Notes: generated by a model not told the origin, from the sequence alone. Counted from the stretch's first letter, positions 8,594-17,353 are shown. The stretch: DNA of 64,000 nt from CAIJMU01 sp035530275 (GCA_035530275.1 DATKVC010000015.1:310001-374000); one strand, 5' to 3'. A program made the numbers and translations.

Positions 8594-9592
8594 TTAGCCG
8601 AAGGTGCTCTTCAGTATGTCCTTGAGTGCATCCCCTCTTCCCATCGTGAAATACTGGATGCATGGCGCGCCTGCGTCGAGAAGATCGTGGGCGATGCGCA
8701 CCGCCCATTCTGTGCCGACTTTGCGTTCTTCGGCCGGGCTCCTGGCCTCCTCCATCGCCGCCGCCAGGGGCCGAGGGATGTCGACAAAGAAACTCGCGGG
8801 GATGAGGGCGAGGGAGGAACGGCGGAGAATCGGCTTGAGCCCCGGGATGACGGGCGTCGAAAAGCCCCGCCGCCTGAGCTCGCGGACAAAGCGCTTGTAA
8901 TGTTCGGCGTCGAAGACCATCTGGGTGATGACATAAGAAGCGCCGGCCTCGAGCTTCTCGGCGAGGCGATCCATGTCGGCGTCGAAGCTCGGAGCGGCGA
9001 CGTGCTTTTCGGGGTAGCCGGCGACCCCGACGACAAAGGAGGTCGGCTTGCCCTCGACCGGCGGGGAAAAGCGCCCCGCGTTGAGGTCGCCGATGTGACG
9101 GAGGAGATCGACGGCGGCCGGGTAGGACTGGGGGAGGGTATCGGCACAGGCCGAGGCCGCGACCGAAGGCGAGGCGTCGTTTCCCAAGGGCGCCGACAAA
9201 GGCGCCGTACCGTCGTCTCCCCTGACGACGAAGAGGTCATGGAAACCCGACCAATGGAGGTCGATGAGGAGGTCCTCCATGGCGAGGCGCTCGGTTCCGT
9301 AGGCGACGAGATGGGGAATGGTCGTGATGCCGAAATTGTCCCGAATGGCGACGGCGGTGCCAAGGGTGCCCGGCCGCGGCCGCGGCACGAAGGCTCCATC
9401 GCCCTCGCAGTCGCTTGAGGCCGGACTCCGCGCATGATCGGTCACGCTGACGAAGGCCGGCTGCCAGGGCATCGTCGCCTCGACCGCGTGCATTATTGCG
9501 TCCATGTCTCCCCCGCGGAGGGGAGGTATCACTTCAAGGGAAAAGCGCTTCTTGCCGCCGGAAAGGGCATCGAGGACTCGGGTGGGGGCCAT
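8594..9592 (-). CDS. metF: Methylenetetrahydrofolate reductase
   Basis: This TIM-barrel flavoenzyme reduces 5,10-methylene-THF to 5-methyl-THF for methionine synthesis. The 332-residue sequence has the N-terminal FSLEVIPP segment, the FVSVTDHA strand, the LFVVRGDD motif, the FVVGVAGYPEKH block, the ITQMVFDAEHY motif and the IPGLKPI strand, in the order of the family. It is slightly longer than the usual 290-300 residues because of an insertion around 130-160. It lies upstream of the Rrf2-cysK-hom genes on the same strand and near luxS, so a methionine/activated-methyl-cycle cluster is likely. Confidence 0.92.
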   Translation of the reverse strand: MAPTRVLDALSGGKKRFSLEVIPPLRGGDMDAIMHAVEATMPWQPAFVSVTDHARSPASSDCEGDGAFVPRPRPGTLGTAVAIRDNFGITTIPHLVAYGTERLAMEDLLIDLHWSGFHDLFVVRGDDGTAPLSAPLGNDASPSVAASACADTLPQSYPAAVDLLRHIGDLNAGRFSPPVEGKPTSFVVGVAGYPEKHVAAPSFDADMDRLAEKLEAGASYVITQMVFDAEHYKRFVRELRRRGFSTPVIPGLKPILRRSSLALIPASFFVDIPRPLAAAMEEARSPAEERKVGTEWAVRIAHDLLDAGAPCIQYFTMGRGDALKDILKSTFG

Positions 9593-9696
9593 CCGCGGAT
9601 TCTAGCGGGAAGTTGCGATTCGGAGAAGCATGGCACGGGCGCGGTTCGACGCGAATCTCGTCGCCGTCTCGCTGCGACGCCCGCGGCATAGTGGGA

Positions 9697-9972
9697 CTAT
9701 TTCTTTTCTATTTCCGCCTTCATCGCGCGAAAGGTCTCGGCGTCGATCTCTCCGCGGGCGAAGCGCTCTACCATGATGTCGAGCCCCCGCGCGTTGCGGT
9801 CATCCCCCTGGGAGAGACCGGTCTTCCCGCTCCTGGCCGTACGCAGGATGTAAATTATCCCCACGATGACAAGGGCGACGAAGGCGAGGCCAAAGACGAG
9901 GTGGAACCAGGGGAAGCCGAAAAAACCGTTCCCCGCATAACCCTGGCCAAAACCATACATACCGTGATACAT
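9697..9972 (-). CDS. Small SHOCT-domain membrane protein
   Basis: This 91-residue protein begins with a Gly/Phe/Tyr-rich stretch and one membrane helix (about 24-45). It ends in a SHOCT domain (LDIMVERFARGEIDAETFRAMKAEI), a short helical oligomerisation module often found at protein ends. AGGAGG lies 6 nt before ATG 9972, a strong ribosome-binding site. Such small proteins often sit near copper or metal-stress genes, but no function is established and none is visible here. It is transcribed towards metF, about 104 nt away. Confidence 0.75.
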   Translation of the reverse strand: MYHGMYGFGQGYAGNGFFGFPWFHLVFGLAFVALVIVGIIYILRTARSGKTGLSQGDDRNARGLDIMVERFARGEIDAETFRAMKAEIEKK

Positions 9973-10291
9973 GCTGTACCTCCTGTACTCTCTTGAGATA
10001 CAGCAAAAACCGTGCCACGATCAAAAAAGCTCAATTGGTATGGATCGATCGGATAGTCCGCATGGTAAGACCCTTCGCTTTAACGAATTAGCATTTTAAA
10101 TCCCGCCTCCGCCGCAGGGGGCGTCTTATCCGCCCATTCCTCCCGCGGGTCTTTGTTGCCCCTTCGAGGGAAAAAACAACCCATCGGCAAGCCCAGAAGG
10201 CCCGCGACTAGCCGATCGGGCTCCGCCTTCGGGTCCGGCTGGCCGAATTCACCGCCCACCCTCATGCCCCGCGCTCAGGCGTAGACCGCGC
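9973..10291. other. Intergenic region luxS - SHOCT gene
   Basis: No gene is supported in these 319 bases. Next to the SHOCT gene there is a weak minus-strand promoter candidate (TTGATC, 18 nt, TATCTC). Next to luxS a 15-bp sequence is repeated in tandem (10270-10284 and 10287-10301), spanning the luxS stop codon. No convincing rho-independent terminator is seen. Confidence 0.5.
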
Positions 10292-10301
10292 TCAGGCGTA
10301 G
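10270..10301. repeat. Tandem duplication across the luxS stop codon
   Basis: CGCGCTCAGGCGTAG occurs at 10270-10284 and again at 10287-10301, a period of 17 bp. The second copy holds the real luxS stop; the first is downstream of it, so the coding sequence is unaffected. It looks like a small slippage duplication. Confidence 0.8.
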
Positions 10302-10753
10302 GCCGCCCGCTCCGGCATCCAGCCCTCGAGGACGGGCAGATAGGCCCTCGCCTCCGCCCTGGCCCCCACGAGGTCATGATCCTTATAATTACCGCATTCC
10401 ACCGCGCTGGCCCCCGGCACCGGCCCCTCGTAACCCGCGACGAAGGCGAAGGCCTCCTTGACGAGGGTCCCGACCTCGGCGTCGGAAAGAGAGCGGGTGA
10501 GGAGGTAGCAGCCAGTCCTGCAACCCATGGGCCCGAAGTAGATGATGCCCTCTGACCTGTCGCTCGAGCGGAGGTAGGTCGCCACGAGATGCTCGAGGGT
10601 GTGGATGGCCCCGTTTCCGAGAACCTCGCCGACATTGGGCTTCTTCATCCTGAGATCCCAGGTGACCACGTCCCCGTCGACGCGGGAAATATAGAGACCC
10701 CGGTCGAGTCTGGTGTGATCGACCTGGAATGAGGCGATTTTCTTCAACTCCAT
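10292..10753 (-). CDS. luxS: S-ribosylhomocysteine lyase (LuxS)
   Basis: LuxS cleaves S-ribosylhomocysteine to homocysteine and DPD, the AI-2 precursor, in the activated methyl cycle. The 153-residue protein has the metal ligands H51 and H55 in HTLEH and C120 in VECGNYKDHD. The catalytic cysteine is C78 in GPMGCRTG. Length and motif spacing are normal, so it should be active. It is the most upstream methionine-cycle gene of the minus-strand sulfur amino-acid cluster. The homocysteine it makes would be methylated with methyl-THF from MetF. No methionine synthase or Pfs nucleosidase is encoded in this window. Confidence 0.96.
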   Translation of the reverse strand: MELKKIASFQVDHTRLDRGLYISRVDGDVVTWDLRMKKPNVGEVLGNGAIHTLEHLVATYLRSSDRSEGIIYFGPMGCRTGCYLLTRSLSDAEVGTLVKEAFAFVAGYEGPVPGASAVECGNYKDHDLVGARAEARAYLPVLEGWMPERAAYA

Positions 10754-10856
10754 GCTGTCCTCCGCGTCACCGATACTAGCGGGGTGGGCCCCAAAAGCGA
10801 AAGACCCCGGCCCCCGGCCACAGCCGAGAACCGGGGCCCTCCCCGAGAAGCGAAAG

Positions 10857-11222
10857 CTACAGACGCGGCAGCGAGAAGAGCGGCCCCCCGTTCGTCACGT
10901 CGGTAAAGCCCGCCTTCTTGAGGGCGGCCGCTGCGCTCTTGCTCCGGTGCCCCGAGGCGCAATAGACGACGATGGGTCGGTCCCTCGGCCCGAGACGCTC
11001 GCCGACCTCCGCGAGCTCGTGGAGGGGGAGGTTGACCGCCCCCGGATAGGAACCCGCGCGGAACTCAGGCGGTGTCCGGACATCGACCACGACGGCGCCG
11101 GCCTTGATCTTAGCGGCTATGCGCGCCGCCGGATCGCGGTAACTCGGCGCGAAGGTCGTCCAGACGAACCAGACGACCCCCGCCCCGACGACGGCGCCGA
11201 CGAGGTCCAGCGCGAGACTCAT
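10857..11222 (-). CDS. Membrane-anchored rhodanese-like sulfurtransferase
   Basis: This 121-residue protein has an N-terminal membrane helix (about 5-25) and one rhodanese domain (about 38-121). The active-site loop is C88-ASGHRS, with the catalytic cysteine present. It would carry or transfer sulfane sulfur at the membrane face. The next gene upstream, only 6 nt away, is a DUF2892 membrane protein. In Escherichia coli those two domains are one protein, YgaP, so this pair is a split YgaP. It sits among cysteine and methionine genes, which agrees with a role in sulfur handling. Confidence 0.85.
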   Translation of the reverse strand: MSLALDLVGAVVGAGVVWFVWTTFAPSYRDPAARIAAKIKAGAVVVDVRTPPEFRAGSYPGAVNLPLHELAEVGERLGPRDRPIVVYCASGHRSKSAAAALKKAGFTDVTNGGPLFSLPRL

Positions 11223-11228
11223 CTCGAC

Positions 11229-11438
11229 TCAGTCCTTCTTCTTGGCGCCCGTGTTGATCTTGAAGGGAAGATAGAGGGGGCAGAATGAGACCAGGCTCGT
11301 CAGCACGAAGACGATCGCGAGGATGCCGAGGATGATGGCAGCCACGCCCGTGATCTGGTTCGTGAAGAAGAGGATCGCGATGATCACGGCGAGGATGATG
11401 CGGATGATGCGATCGACCGTACCCATGTTCTTGGGCAT
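11229..11438 (-). CDS. DUF2892 inner membrane protein (YgaP C-terminal-like)
   Basis: This 69-residue protein starts with the family signature (MGTVDRIIRIILAV) and has two membrane helices (about 11-26 and 30-52). It matches the DUF2892 domain that forms the membrane part of YgaP. The ribosome-binding site AAGGAGG lies just before ATG 11438. It is directly followed by the rhodanese gene and the two products probably act together. A minus-strand TATACT upstream is a possible -10 box, without a good -35. Confidence 0.85.
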   Translation of the reverse strand: MPKNMGTVDRIIRIILAVIIAILFFTNQITGVAAIILGILAIVFVLTSLVSFCPLYLPFKINTGAKKKD

Positions 11439-11937
11439 ATGCCCTCCTTAGGTGACCCGAATCCTTCGGGCAAGTATAGGATTTTCTGAATATACAGCAT
11501 GTCTGCGCAAAAGTCGAGACAGCAAAAGGGGGGACAGACCCCAGGCGCTTTCTCTCCCGCCGCCGCATCCTCCTCCTTCGACGCGGCCCCCCCTCGGGCG
11601 AGCTTCCGCCCGCGCGGGCCGCGCGTGGGTAGCGGTCGCTTCGCGCCCGCCACGGGCCGCTAACGAGGCGCGGGCGGCGATCTCGCCCTACCCCCCCTTT
11701 TTTGATTCTGCTGCCTGCAGCTATGTCTGGGCATCATCGCCACCGGCTCTTCATCCCGGGGCGAGACCTACGCGGATTCGAGCTTTGCGGTTGTCAATCA
11801 AGATAATTGGTTGGACTTCGTTCCGGGCAGCGATCTGCGGATCGTACGACGAGGACTGCCTGCAATTGATGATCGATTGATAATTGCGAAGGTGCCAAGG
11901 TGCCCTGGGCTGACCTAGTCCTTTCGCGCACCCGCCT
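11439..11937. other. Intergenic region, possible gene debris
   Basis: About 500 bases without a supported gene. The part next to DUF2892 holds its leader. From about 11730 to 11890 on the plus strand there is a short frame with coding-like composition (including NQDNWLDFVPGSDLRIVRRG) and no start or upstream continuation because a TGA interrupts it at 11703. It may be the tail of a decayed gene. I cannot name it. Confidence 0.3.
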
Positions 11938-13140
11938 TCAGAACCAGGAAGGTGGGTCGTCGGGAGTGACGATGAGGGCGGCGTGCTCGCCCAAGGTTGC
12001 GGCGGCCTGGGCGAAGGGGGCGGTTTCGCGCTCGCGGTTGGCTTCCGTCAGCTCGATTGTGGTTTGGATAAACTTGCTGCCGGTGACGAAATCGATTTCG
12101 CCGCGGTCGGTCTTCCAGAAGCCGGGATTCTCGCCGCGTCGAAGCAGGGCCACGCAGACCGCGTTCTCCCAGAGCTTGCCCCTATCGCGCTCGCGATCGA
12201 GAAAGGGGCGGTAGTAGCCGTTGTCGAGAAAGTAAGCCTTTTTCGCTCCGCCTGGACTCGCCGCGTTGGAAAGGCTCTTGAGAACATATGCTTCTTCTAA
12301 GTGGCGCACGATCTCGTAGAGGCCATCCTTGCCTACCCTGAGGCCCCGGCTCTTGAAGTCGTTGTACCAGCGATTGACGGAATATTCCTTAGTGAAAGAG
12401 CCCAGAAGTTTGGAGAGGACGCGCTCGACCGTCGACGCGCCCTGGAGACCGTGGCGCTCGAGGATGTCGCGAAAGATCATGACGTCGACATAGGAATCGA
12501 GGAGGTTTCGTTTCGTCTCGGTCGAGGTCGCAAAGGCGAGTTCGGGGAAGCCGCCCCAGAGGAGGTACTCGTCCAGAAGTCTTCGCCGTTCGGCCCTTTC
12601 CTCGGATGAGGGGTCGGCGCGAAAGGCACGATCTTTAAACCGGAGGAACTCGGTAAAAGAGAGGGGATAGAGTTCGGAGACGAGGACCTTGCCGCGGAGG
12701 CTCGTTGCGAGATTGCTGGAGAAAATAGTCGAATTGGAGCCAGTCAGGTAGATACGGCGACCCTTATTCTGCAGATGCCTGATGCCGGATTCGAAGCCCT
12801 CCACCTCCTGTATCTCATCGAAAAGAAAGGCGCCGTCCGCCCTGGGCTCGAGTTCGGCCGCAACCTGGGCCAGAAGCTCGAAGTCCCCGACCTGGAACTC
12901 GGCGAGGCTCAGGTCGGAAAAATCGAGAAAGGTGACCCGCTCGGCGGGCAACCCGAGTTCCCCCAGGACCTGGAAGAGCCTGAAGGTCTTACCTGCCCGG
13001 CGTGGACCGATGATTGCGGCAACCTTGCCCGTCTCGGCGAGGAAGGCATGGTCGATGGCGAGTTCCCTCTCGATGTAGCCTCCACTCGAGAGCCTTTCCT
13101 GCCCATCGCGTATAAGGCGGCGTATTTTTTCCTTGTCCAT
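11938..13140 (-). CDS. AAA ATPase with C-terminal DUF4143
   Basis: This 400-residue protein is of the AAA_14/DUF4143 class common in anaerobes and archaea. The Walker A motif GPRRAGKT is at residues 45-52 and Walker B is in FLFDEIQEVEG (about 105-115). The TGSN sensor segment and LYPLSFTEF block are typical. The C-terminal third (about 210-370) has DUF4143 features, including the conserved FLDNGYY and GEIDFV strands of a nuclease-like fold. The cellular role of the family is not established. Such genes are often scattered and mobile, and this one stands alone between two unrelated regions. The -10 box ends 6 nt before ATG, so the mRNA is probably leaderless. Confidence 0.82.
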   Translation of the reverse strand: MDKEKIRRLIRDGQERLSSGGYIERELAIDHAFLAETGKVAAIIGPRRAGKTFRLFQVLGELGLPAERVTFLDFSDLSLAEFQVGDFELLAQVAAELEPRADGAFLFDEIQEVEGFESGIRHLQNKGRRIYLTGSNSTIFSSNLATSLRGKVLVSELYPLSFTEFLRFKDRAFRADPSSEERAERRRLLDEYLLWGGFPELAFATSTETKRNLLDSYVDVMIFRDILERHGLQGASTVERVLSKLLGSFTKEYSVNRWYNDFKSRGLRVGKDGLYEIVRHLEEAYVLKSLSNAASPGGAKKAYFLDNGYYRPFLDRERDRGKLWENAVCVALLRRGENPGFWKTDRGEIDFVTGSKFIQTTIELTEANRERETAPFAQAAATLGEHAALIVTPDDPPSWF

Positions 13141-13146
13141 AATGAA

Positions 13147-13175
13147 AGATTAGCCATATCTTTCCTTGCCGTCAA
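13147..13175 (-). promoter_or_regulatory. Leaderless promoter of the AAA ATPase gene
   Basis: On the minus strand TTGACG (13170-13175) and TAATCT (13147-13152) are separated by exactly 17 nt. Only 6 nt separate the -10 box from the ATG at 13140, so the predicted transcription start coincides with the start codon. Confidence 0.6.
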
Positions 13176-13258
13176 GGACACAATAATGAGGCAAACAGGA
13201 AGGTAAACACGAACCCGAGTCGTTTCGTCGGTATGGGCATCGGGGCCAGCAGCTTGTT

Positions 13259-14932
13259 TTATGTCCTTAGTTCTATCCTATCGCGGCCCCTGCGCTTGGC
13301 CTCGTAGAGGGCGGAGTCGGCTGCGCGGAGCCAGGCGTCGAAGGTGGAGCCCTCGTCGGCGATGGCGGCGTGCACGCCGAAGCTCGCGGTGATGGTCACC
13401 TCCACGCCGCCTATGGGCTTTGCCGCTAGCTCGGTGCGGAGTCGCGCGGCGATCTTGGCGCTCGCCTCGAGGTCGGCCCCGGGCAGGACGGCCACGAATT
13501 CCTCGCCGCCGTAGCGACCCAGGAAATCGACGACCCGCAGGGCCGAGCGGAATCGCTCCACCGCGGTCATCAGGACGATGTCGCCCATCTCGTGGCCAAA
13601 GCGGTCGTTCACCGTTTTAAAGCGATCGAGGTCGATCATGATGAGGCCGAGGGAATGGCCTTGCCGCCGCGAATCCTCCACCTCGAGGGCGCCGAGTTCC
13701 ATGAGCTTCCGCCGGTTGAGTATGCCGGTGAGGCCGTCGGTTTCGGCGAGGAGGGTGAGGCGCTCCATGAGGCGGGCACGCTCGGTGACATCGGTCACGA
13801 GTATGGCCGTCCCCGTAACGTCGAGGCGCCTTTCCCTGACCGGATAGGCCTGGGCGAAAAAGCGCCTCCGCTGTCCCTCGACCTCGATGGAGAACTCGCG
13901 TTCCGCCTCGCCCTTCCCGACGAGGGCTTCGAGCTCAGGCGTGAGGGCCGATGAAGGGGGCGGGGTCTCTCCCTCGTGGAAGGCCTCGGCCCCCGGCATG
14001 GCCTGGGCGGCCCGGTTCAGGTCCTGGAGGCGGCCATGGGCGTCCAGGACGAAAAAGGCCTGGCGCACCGAATCGAGGGCAAGCTCGCGGGCAGCCGGCA
14101 CGAGTTCGAAGAGGCCGAGGCGGAAGAGCGCGAAGGCGCAAAAGATAGCGGCGATGCCCGAGGCGAGGGGGCCCGGATCGATGTCGCGCGGGAAGAGACC
14201 GAACAGACGCGCCATGGTGCCCAGTATCGGAAAGAAGGCCCCGACGATGATGACGAGGCATTGTATTTTTTCCTTCCGGGGCGCACGGGCCGCGTGGCGC
14301 GCGAGGACGAGGACGCCTGCGCAGCCGGCGAGCAGCTGGTAGATGAAATTGGCGATGTACCAGGGGCCCCGATCGAATTGGATGGCGAGGAAGTAGCCGT
14401 TGTCGACGACGCGAGGACGATCGTACATGAGACCGTGCCATTCAACCGTCCAGATGAGGGCGAGGGTGATCGTCGGCACCGTGAGTAGAGCCAGGTAGAT
14501 GGAGGGACGCAATCTCGACCTGGACGTAAAGCGGAGGGCGAAAAGAAGGGCCAGGCTCGGAACGAAGGCGAGGCCGACATACTCCACGCGGATGGCCATG
14601 AGGATGTCGGCGAGGGACCATCGCGATATCTCGATCGCGGTGCCGAGGGAGTAGACGGCGATGCTGGCGACGAAGAAGGCGAATTCCGTCGCTCCGCGCA
14701 CCCTGTGCCTGAACATGGCATGGGCTGAAAGAAAGGCTCCAAGCAGCGCAACAAATCCGAGACTGAAGACATAGGCTAGGGGAGGTTGCGGCATGCTGTA
14801 ATAAGTATTGATAACCTTGGACGGATTTTCCAGCTGGAACGCGGTCCAGCATGGTGCAAAGATCAAAAAATAAACCAGCAAAAAGGATAGATTATTGGGC
14901 ACTACAATTTTTTCTCTGGCGTGAGAGGCCAT
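13259..14932 (-). CDS. 7TM-PAS-GGDEF diguanylate cyclase
   Basis: This 557-residue membrane protein probably makes cyclic di-GMP. Residues about 12-235 form a seven-helix sensor of the HisKA_7TM type, about 240-370 a PAS-like domain, and 385-555 a GGDEF domain. The active-site loop is GGEEF and the product-inhibition site RVVD stands five residues before it, so the cyclase should be active and feedback-inhibited. The ATG at 14932 gives a start just before the first helix. The frame is open for 417 nt further upstream, but that part reads as non-coding and overlaps the divergent lipoprotein gene. A possible structured RNA lies about 90-190 nt upstream. Confidence 0.88.
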   Translation of the reverse strand: MASHAREKIVVPNNLSFLLVYFLIFAPCWTAFQLENPSKVINTYYSMPQPPLAYVFSLGFVALLGAFLSAHAMFRHRVRGATEFAFFVASIAVYSLGTAIEISRWSLADILMAIRVEYVGLAFVPSLALLFALRFTSRSRLRPSIYLALLTVPTITLALIWTVEWHGLMYDRPRVVDNGYFLAIQFDRGPWYIANFIYQLLAGCAGVLVLARHAARAPRKEKIQCLVIIVGAFFPILGTMARLFGLFPRDIDPGPLASGIAAIFCAFALFRLGLFELVPAARELALDSVRQAFFVLDAHGRLQDLNRAAQAMPGAEAFHEGETPPPSSALTPELEALVGKGEAEREFSIEVEGQRRRFFAQAYPVRERRLDVTGTAILVTDVTERARLMERLTLLAETDGLTGILNRRKLMELGALEVEDSRRQGHSLGLIMIDLDRFKTVNDRFGHEMGDIVLMTAVERFRSALRVVDFLGRYGGEEFVAVLPGADLEASAKIAARLRTELAAKPIGGVEVTITASFGVHAAIADEGSTFDAWLRAADSALYEAKRRGRDRIELRT

Positions 14933-15022
14933 GGTGCCCTCGACCGGAAGCCCTGCATGCTGCGACGAGGCTCTGGCCGGAGCCGGCGAAATGGCTGGCA
15001 GATTCCACTCCCTTTTGATTTC

Positions 15023-15120
15023 TTCATCCGAACGCAAATCGCTCTCTTTAGAGCTATACTTGAGACTAAGAAGGCCCGCCAATACCGATGTGGCTGTATC
15101 GGCGGGCGTGGTCGGATGAA
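15023..15120 (-). ncRNA. Candidate structured leader RNA (three-way junction)
   Basis: Three nested helices are visible. P1 pairs 15112-15120 with 15023-15031 (9 bp). P2 pairs 15096-15107 with 15074-15085 (12 bp). P3 pairs 15050-15054 with 15041-15045 around a 4-nt loop. In P2 one position is a G-U wobble when read as minus-strand RNA but an A-C mismatch on the plus strand, which favours a minus-strand transcript upstream of the GGDEF gene. It matches no riboswitch class that I recognise. Folding and function are inference. Confidence 0.35.
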
Positions 15121-15188
15121 CGACCCCTAACCGTGAAGAGAAGAGCGCGAGCTTTTTCTTATTCTCTGGCAGATAAGGGGGGGGTGGT

Positions 15189-17150
15189 ATGATCGTCATC
15201 CGTCGCAGCGCGACTTTCACTAGTGCAGCTATTTTGCTTTCTTCTCTTTTGTTGACAGGATGCCCCAATCTCTTCGCGACGTCGCGACCACCGGTGGCTT
15301 CCTTCGTCGTCGTCCCCTCTTCCGGAGCGATCGTCGGGGACATGGTCATCCTGAACGGCTCGAATAGCCGCGACCCGCAGGGGAAAACCCTGAGCTTCCA
15401 ATGGTCGCTCGCCGGGCCTTCGGAATCAACGGCGCTTCTCTATCCCGACTATGGTCCACTGGTGTCCTTTCAGGCCGACAAGCCGGGGCAGTACGCGGTC
15501 GTCCTGACTGTCACCGCGGGCGACAAGTCGGCGACAGCGACTGAGACCTTCACGATCGCCGGCGAAGCCTCGGGCATCATTGCATTCGGTTTCCTTGGCC
15601 AGCCGGCGACCGGCGTAATCGACCAGGTCGGGAAGACAATAGTCGTAACGCTGCCGAGCGGCACCGATGTTAGCGCCTTGGTGGCGACCTTCTCCGCCAT
15701 CGGGAGCTCTGTAACGGTGAACGGAACGCCGCAGCTGAGCGGAGTGACCCAGAACGATTTTACCAACATAGTGCCCTACCTCGTGACCGCGAGCGATTCA
15801 TCCACTCTGAGCTACTCGGTGAGCGTGACCCTCAGCTCTTCCGTCGAGCCCCTGGTCGGGAAATGGCGGCTTTCCACGGTGAACACCGTGCCGGCCTCCA
15901 GCATTCCCATGGCGATGAACTTGACGATCACCTCCGACTTGAATTGGATCGCTATTGGTTCCCAGCCGGGCTCGGCGTTGGTCACCTATGGGAGCTGGAG
16001 CAGCCTGGGTACGGGGAGCTACCTCATGACCTTCGCCTTCGGCGGGCCGGAGGGGGTGGCGGACATGGCCCTTTCCCTATCCGGCGGCAGCCTGACCGGG
16101 ACCTTCAGCGACGCGGACGGACCGGAGACCTATGTCTTCGTCCCTGGCACCGAGGTTCTACCTGATCCGATACTAGGAAGCTGGCATCTGTCCTCGATCG
16201 ATCCGGCACCCGCCTCCTCGCAGTCGATGAATTTCACTTTCAATGCCGACAAGACCTGGACGATGAGTGGCGTGGAGGCCGTCTCCGCTATCTCCGCCGA
16301 TGGAGGCTGGACTCAGGATAGCCAAGGGCACTACACGATCACCTTCACATCTGGGGGGCCGGGGGTTTCGAGCATGGCCTTCATCATGAGCGGCGGCGCC
16401 TTGACGGGGTCCTTCCTCGACGGGCAGGTTCTGAGAACTATGGTCCTGCGCTATGGCGAACTCTCGCTTCCCGCCTCGATCAACCCTTTACCTGAGCTTT
16501 TCAGGACGATCAACGGAGATTTTATCCAGGATTTCAAGGATCGGGCATGGCGGCTCGGTCCTGCTGCCCCCGGCGATCCCTGGTCAGACTACAACTACAT
16601 GAGGTTCGCCATCAGCTCCGACGGTAGGCGATACACCGAGTACTTGGCCGGAACGGCGGGCAACTCCGGCTATCTCAATTGGTATATGTTAGGAACCGAG
16701 CAGAAGCTGGACTTCCTGGATTCGGCCAACCAGGCGCTCTTTTCCTTCACCGTCATCGACTATTCGGCTGGCCACCTCCATCTTCGCATGCTCTGGGGCA
16801 CGGAAGTCCGCGAGTGGATCTTTAGCGCCGGCGCGGCCAACCTCTGCGGCCTTGTCCTCGATACAGCCTACCAGATCTTCGTGGATCACTATTTGTATTT
16901 GAGCCCGGCGGCCGGTGCATCCGTCCAGGTCGGGACGATGGATGAGTACGCCGGTTTCTCGGCCCTCCCCATCCTTCCGGCGATTACCGACGAAAAGGGC
17001 CTTTTCGAGTTTCCGAATCTCGCGGCCTATGCGGGGCAAGTCTTGTATGTAAAGGTGTCGAGGTCTGGCTATGCGGACAGCTCGTGGCTGGGTGATCCTC
17101 GCTTATCCATTTTAAACGCTGCCCCCGTTTTCATGATGATCAACCTGTGA
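15189..17150 (+). CDS. Lipoprotein with PKD domain and lipocalin-like repeats
   Basis: This 653-residue secreted lipoprotein has a signal peptide ending in the lipobox LLTG-C25. Residues about 35-125 are a PKD-type beta domain, followed by a DUF5018-like segment (about 128-215). Two related blocks of roughly 90 residues start at about 220 and 325, each beginning G(K/S)W(R/H)LSxxxxxPA and reading like lipocalin-type WxLS repeats. The C-terminal 200 residues include a carboxypeptidase-regulatory-like stretch near 600-640. The ribosome-binding site is a G-run just before ATG 15189. Function is unknown; a surface or periplasmic binding role is plausible. No partner gene is evident beside it. Confidence 0.75.
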   Translation: MIVIRRSATFTSAAILLSSLLLTGCPNLFATSRPPVASFVVVPSSGAIVGDMVILNGSNSRDPQGKTLSFQWSLAGPSESTALLYPDYGPLVSFQADKPGQYAVVLTVTAGDKSATATETFTIAGEASGIIAFGFLGQPATGVIDQVGKTIVVTLPSGTDVSALVATFSAIGSSVTVNGTPQLSGVTQNDFTNIVPYLVTASDSSTLSYSVSVTLSSSVEPLVGKWRLSTVNTVPASSIPMAMNLTITSDLNWIAIGSQPGSALVTYGSWSSLGTGSYLMTFAFGGPEGVADMALSLSGGSLTGTFSDADGPETYVFVPGTEVLPDPILGSWHLSSIDPAPASSQSMNFTFNADKTWTMSGVEAVSAISADGGWTQDSQGHYTITFTSGGPGVSSMAFIMSGGALTGSFLDGQVLRTMVLRYGELSLPASINPLPELFRTINGDFIQDFKDRAWRLGPAAPGDPWSDYNYMRFAISSDGRRYTEYLAGTAGNSGYLNWYMLGTEQKLDFLDSANQALFSFTVIDYSAGHLHLRMLWGTEVREWIFSAGAANLCGLVLDTAYQIFVDHYLYLSPAAGASVQVGTMDEYAGFSALPILPAITDEKGLFEFPNLAAYAGQVLYVKVSRSGYADSSWLGDPRLSILNAAPVFMMINL

Positions 17151-17230
17151 GGCGGGAGGGGAAGGCCAATCCCTTTCCTCGCTCACGGACGCGGCCGTAG
17201 TCAGCCTACCGCGTCAGCGATCGAAGCGGA

Positions 17231-17268
17231 AATGAAAAGGCGCCGGGGATTTCCGGCGCCTTTTCATT
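17231..17268 (+). terminator. Perfect 16-bp hairpin after the lipoprotein gene
   Basis: Arms 17231-17246 and 17253-17268 are perfectly complementary with a 6-nt loop. The stem is A-rich on the 5' side and T-rich on the 3' side (CGCCTTTTCATT), so it can terminate transcription from either direction. Confidence 0.75.
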
Positions 17269-17353
17269 GGAGCGGAGAGCGCGACCCGCCGCTTCGCGGC
17301 GGGGGACGCCCTGACAAATGTCGGCTCCGTGAGGTCTGTCGACAAAAAAGGAG

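Noticed and set aside
9973..10291. Terminator or small gene between luxS and the SHOCT gene
   Set aside because: Hairpins found there are weak and interrupted, and the 61-codon frame has no family features.
14933..15349. Longer N terminus for the GGDEF protein
   Set aside because: The extension overlaps the divergent lipoprotein gene and reads unlike any domain.
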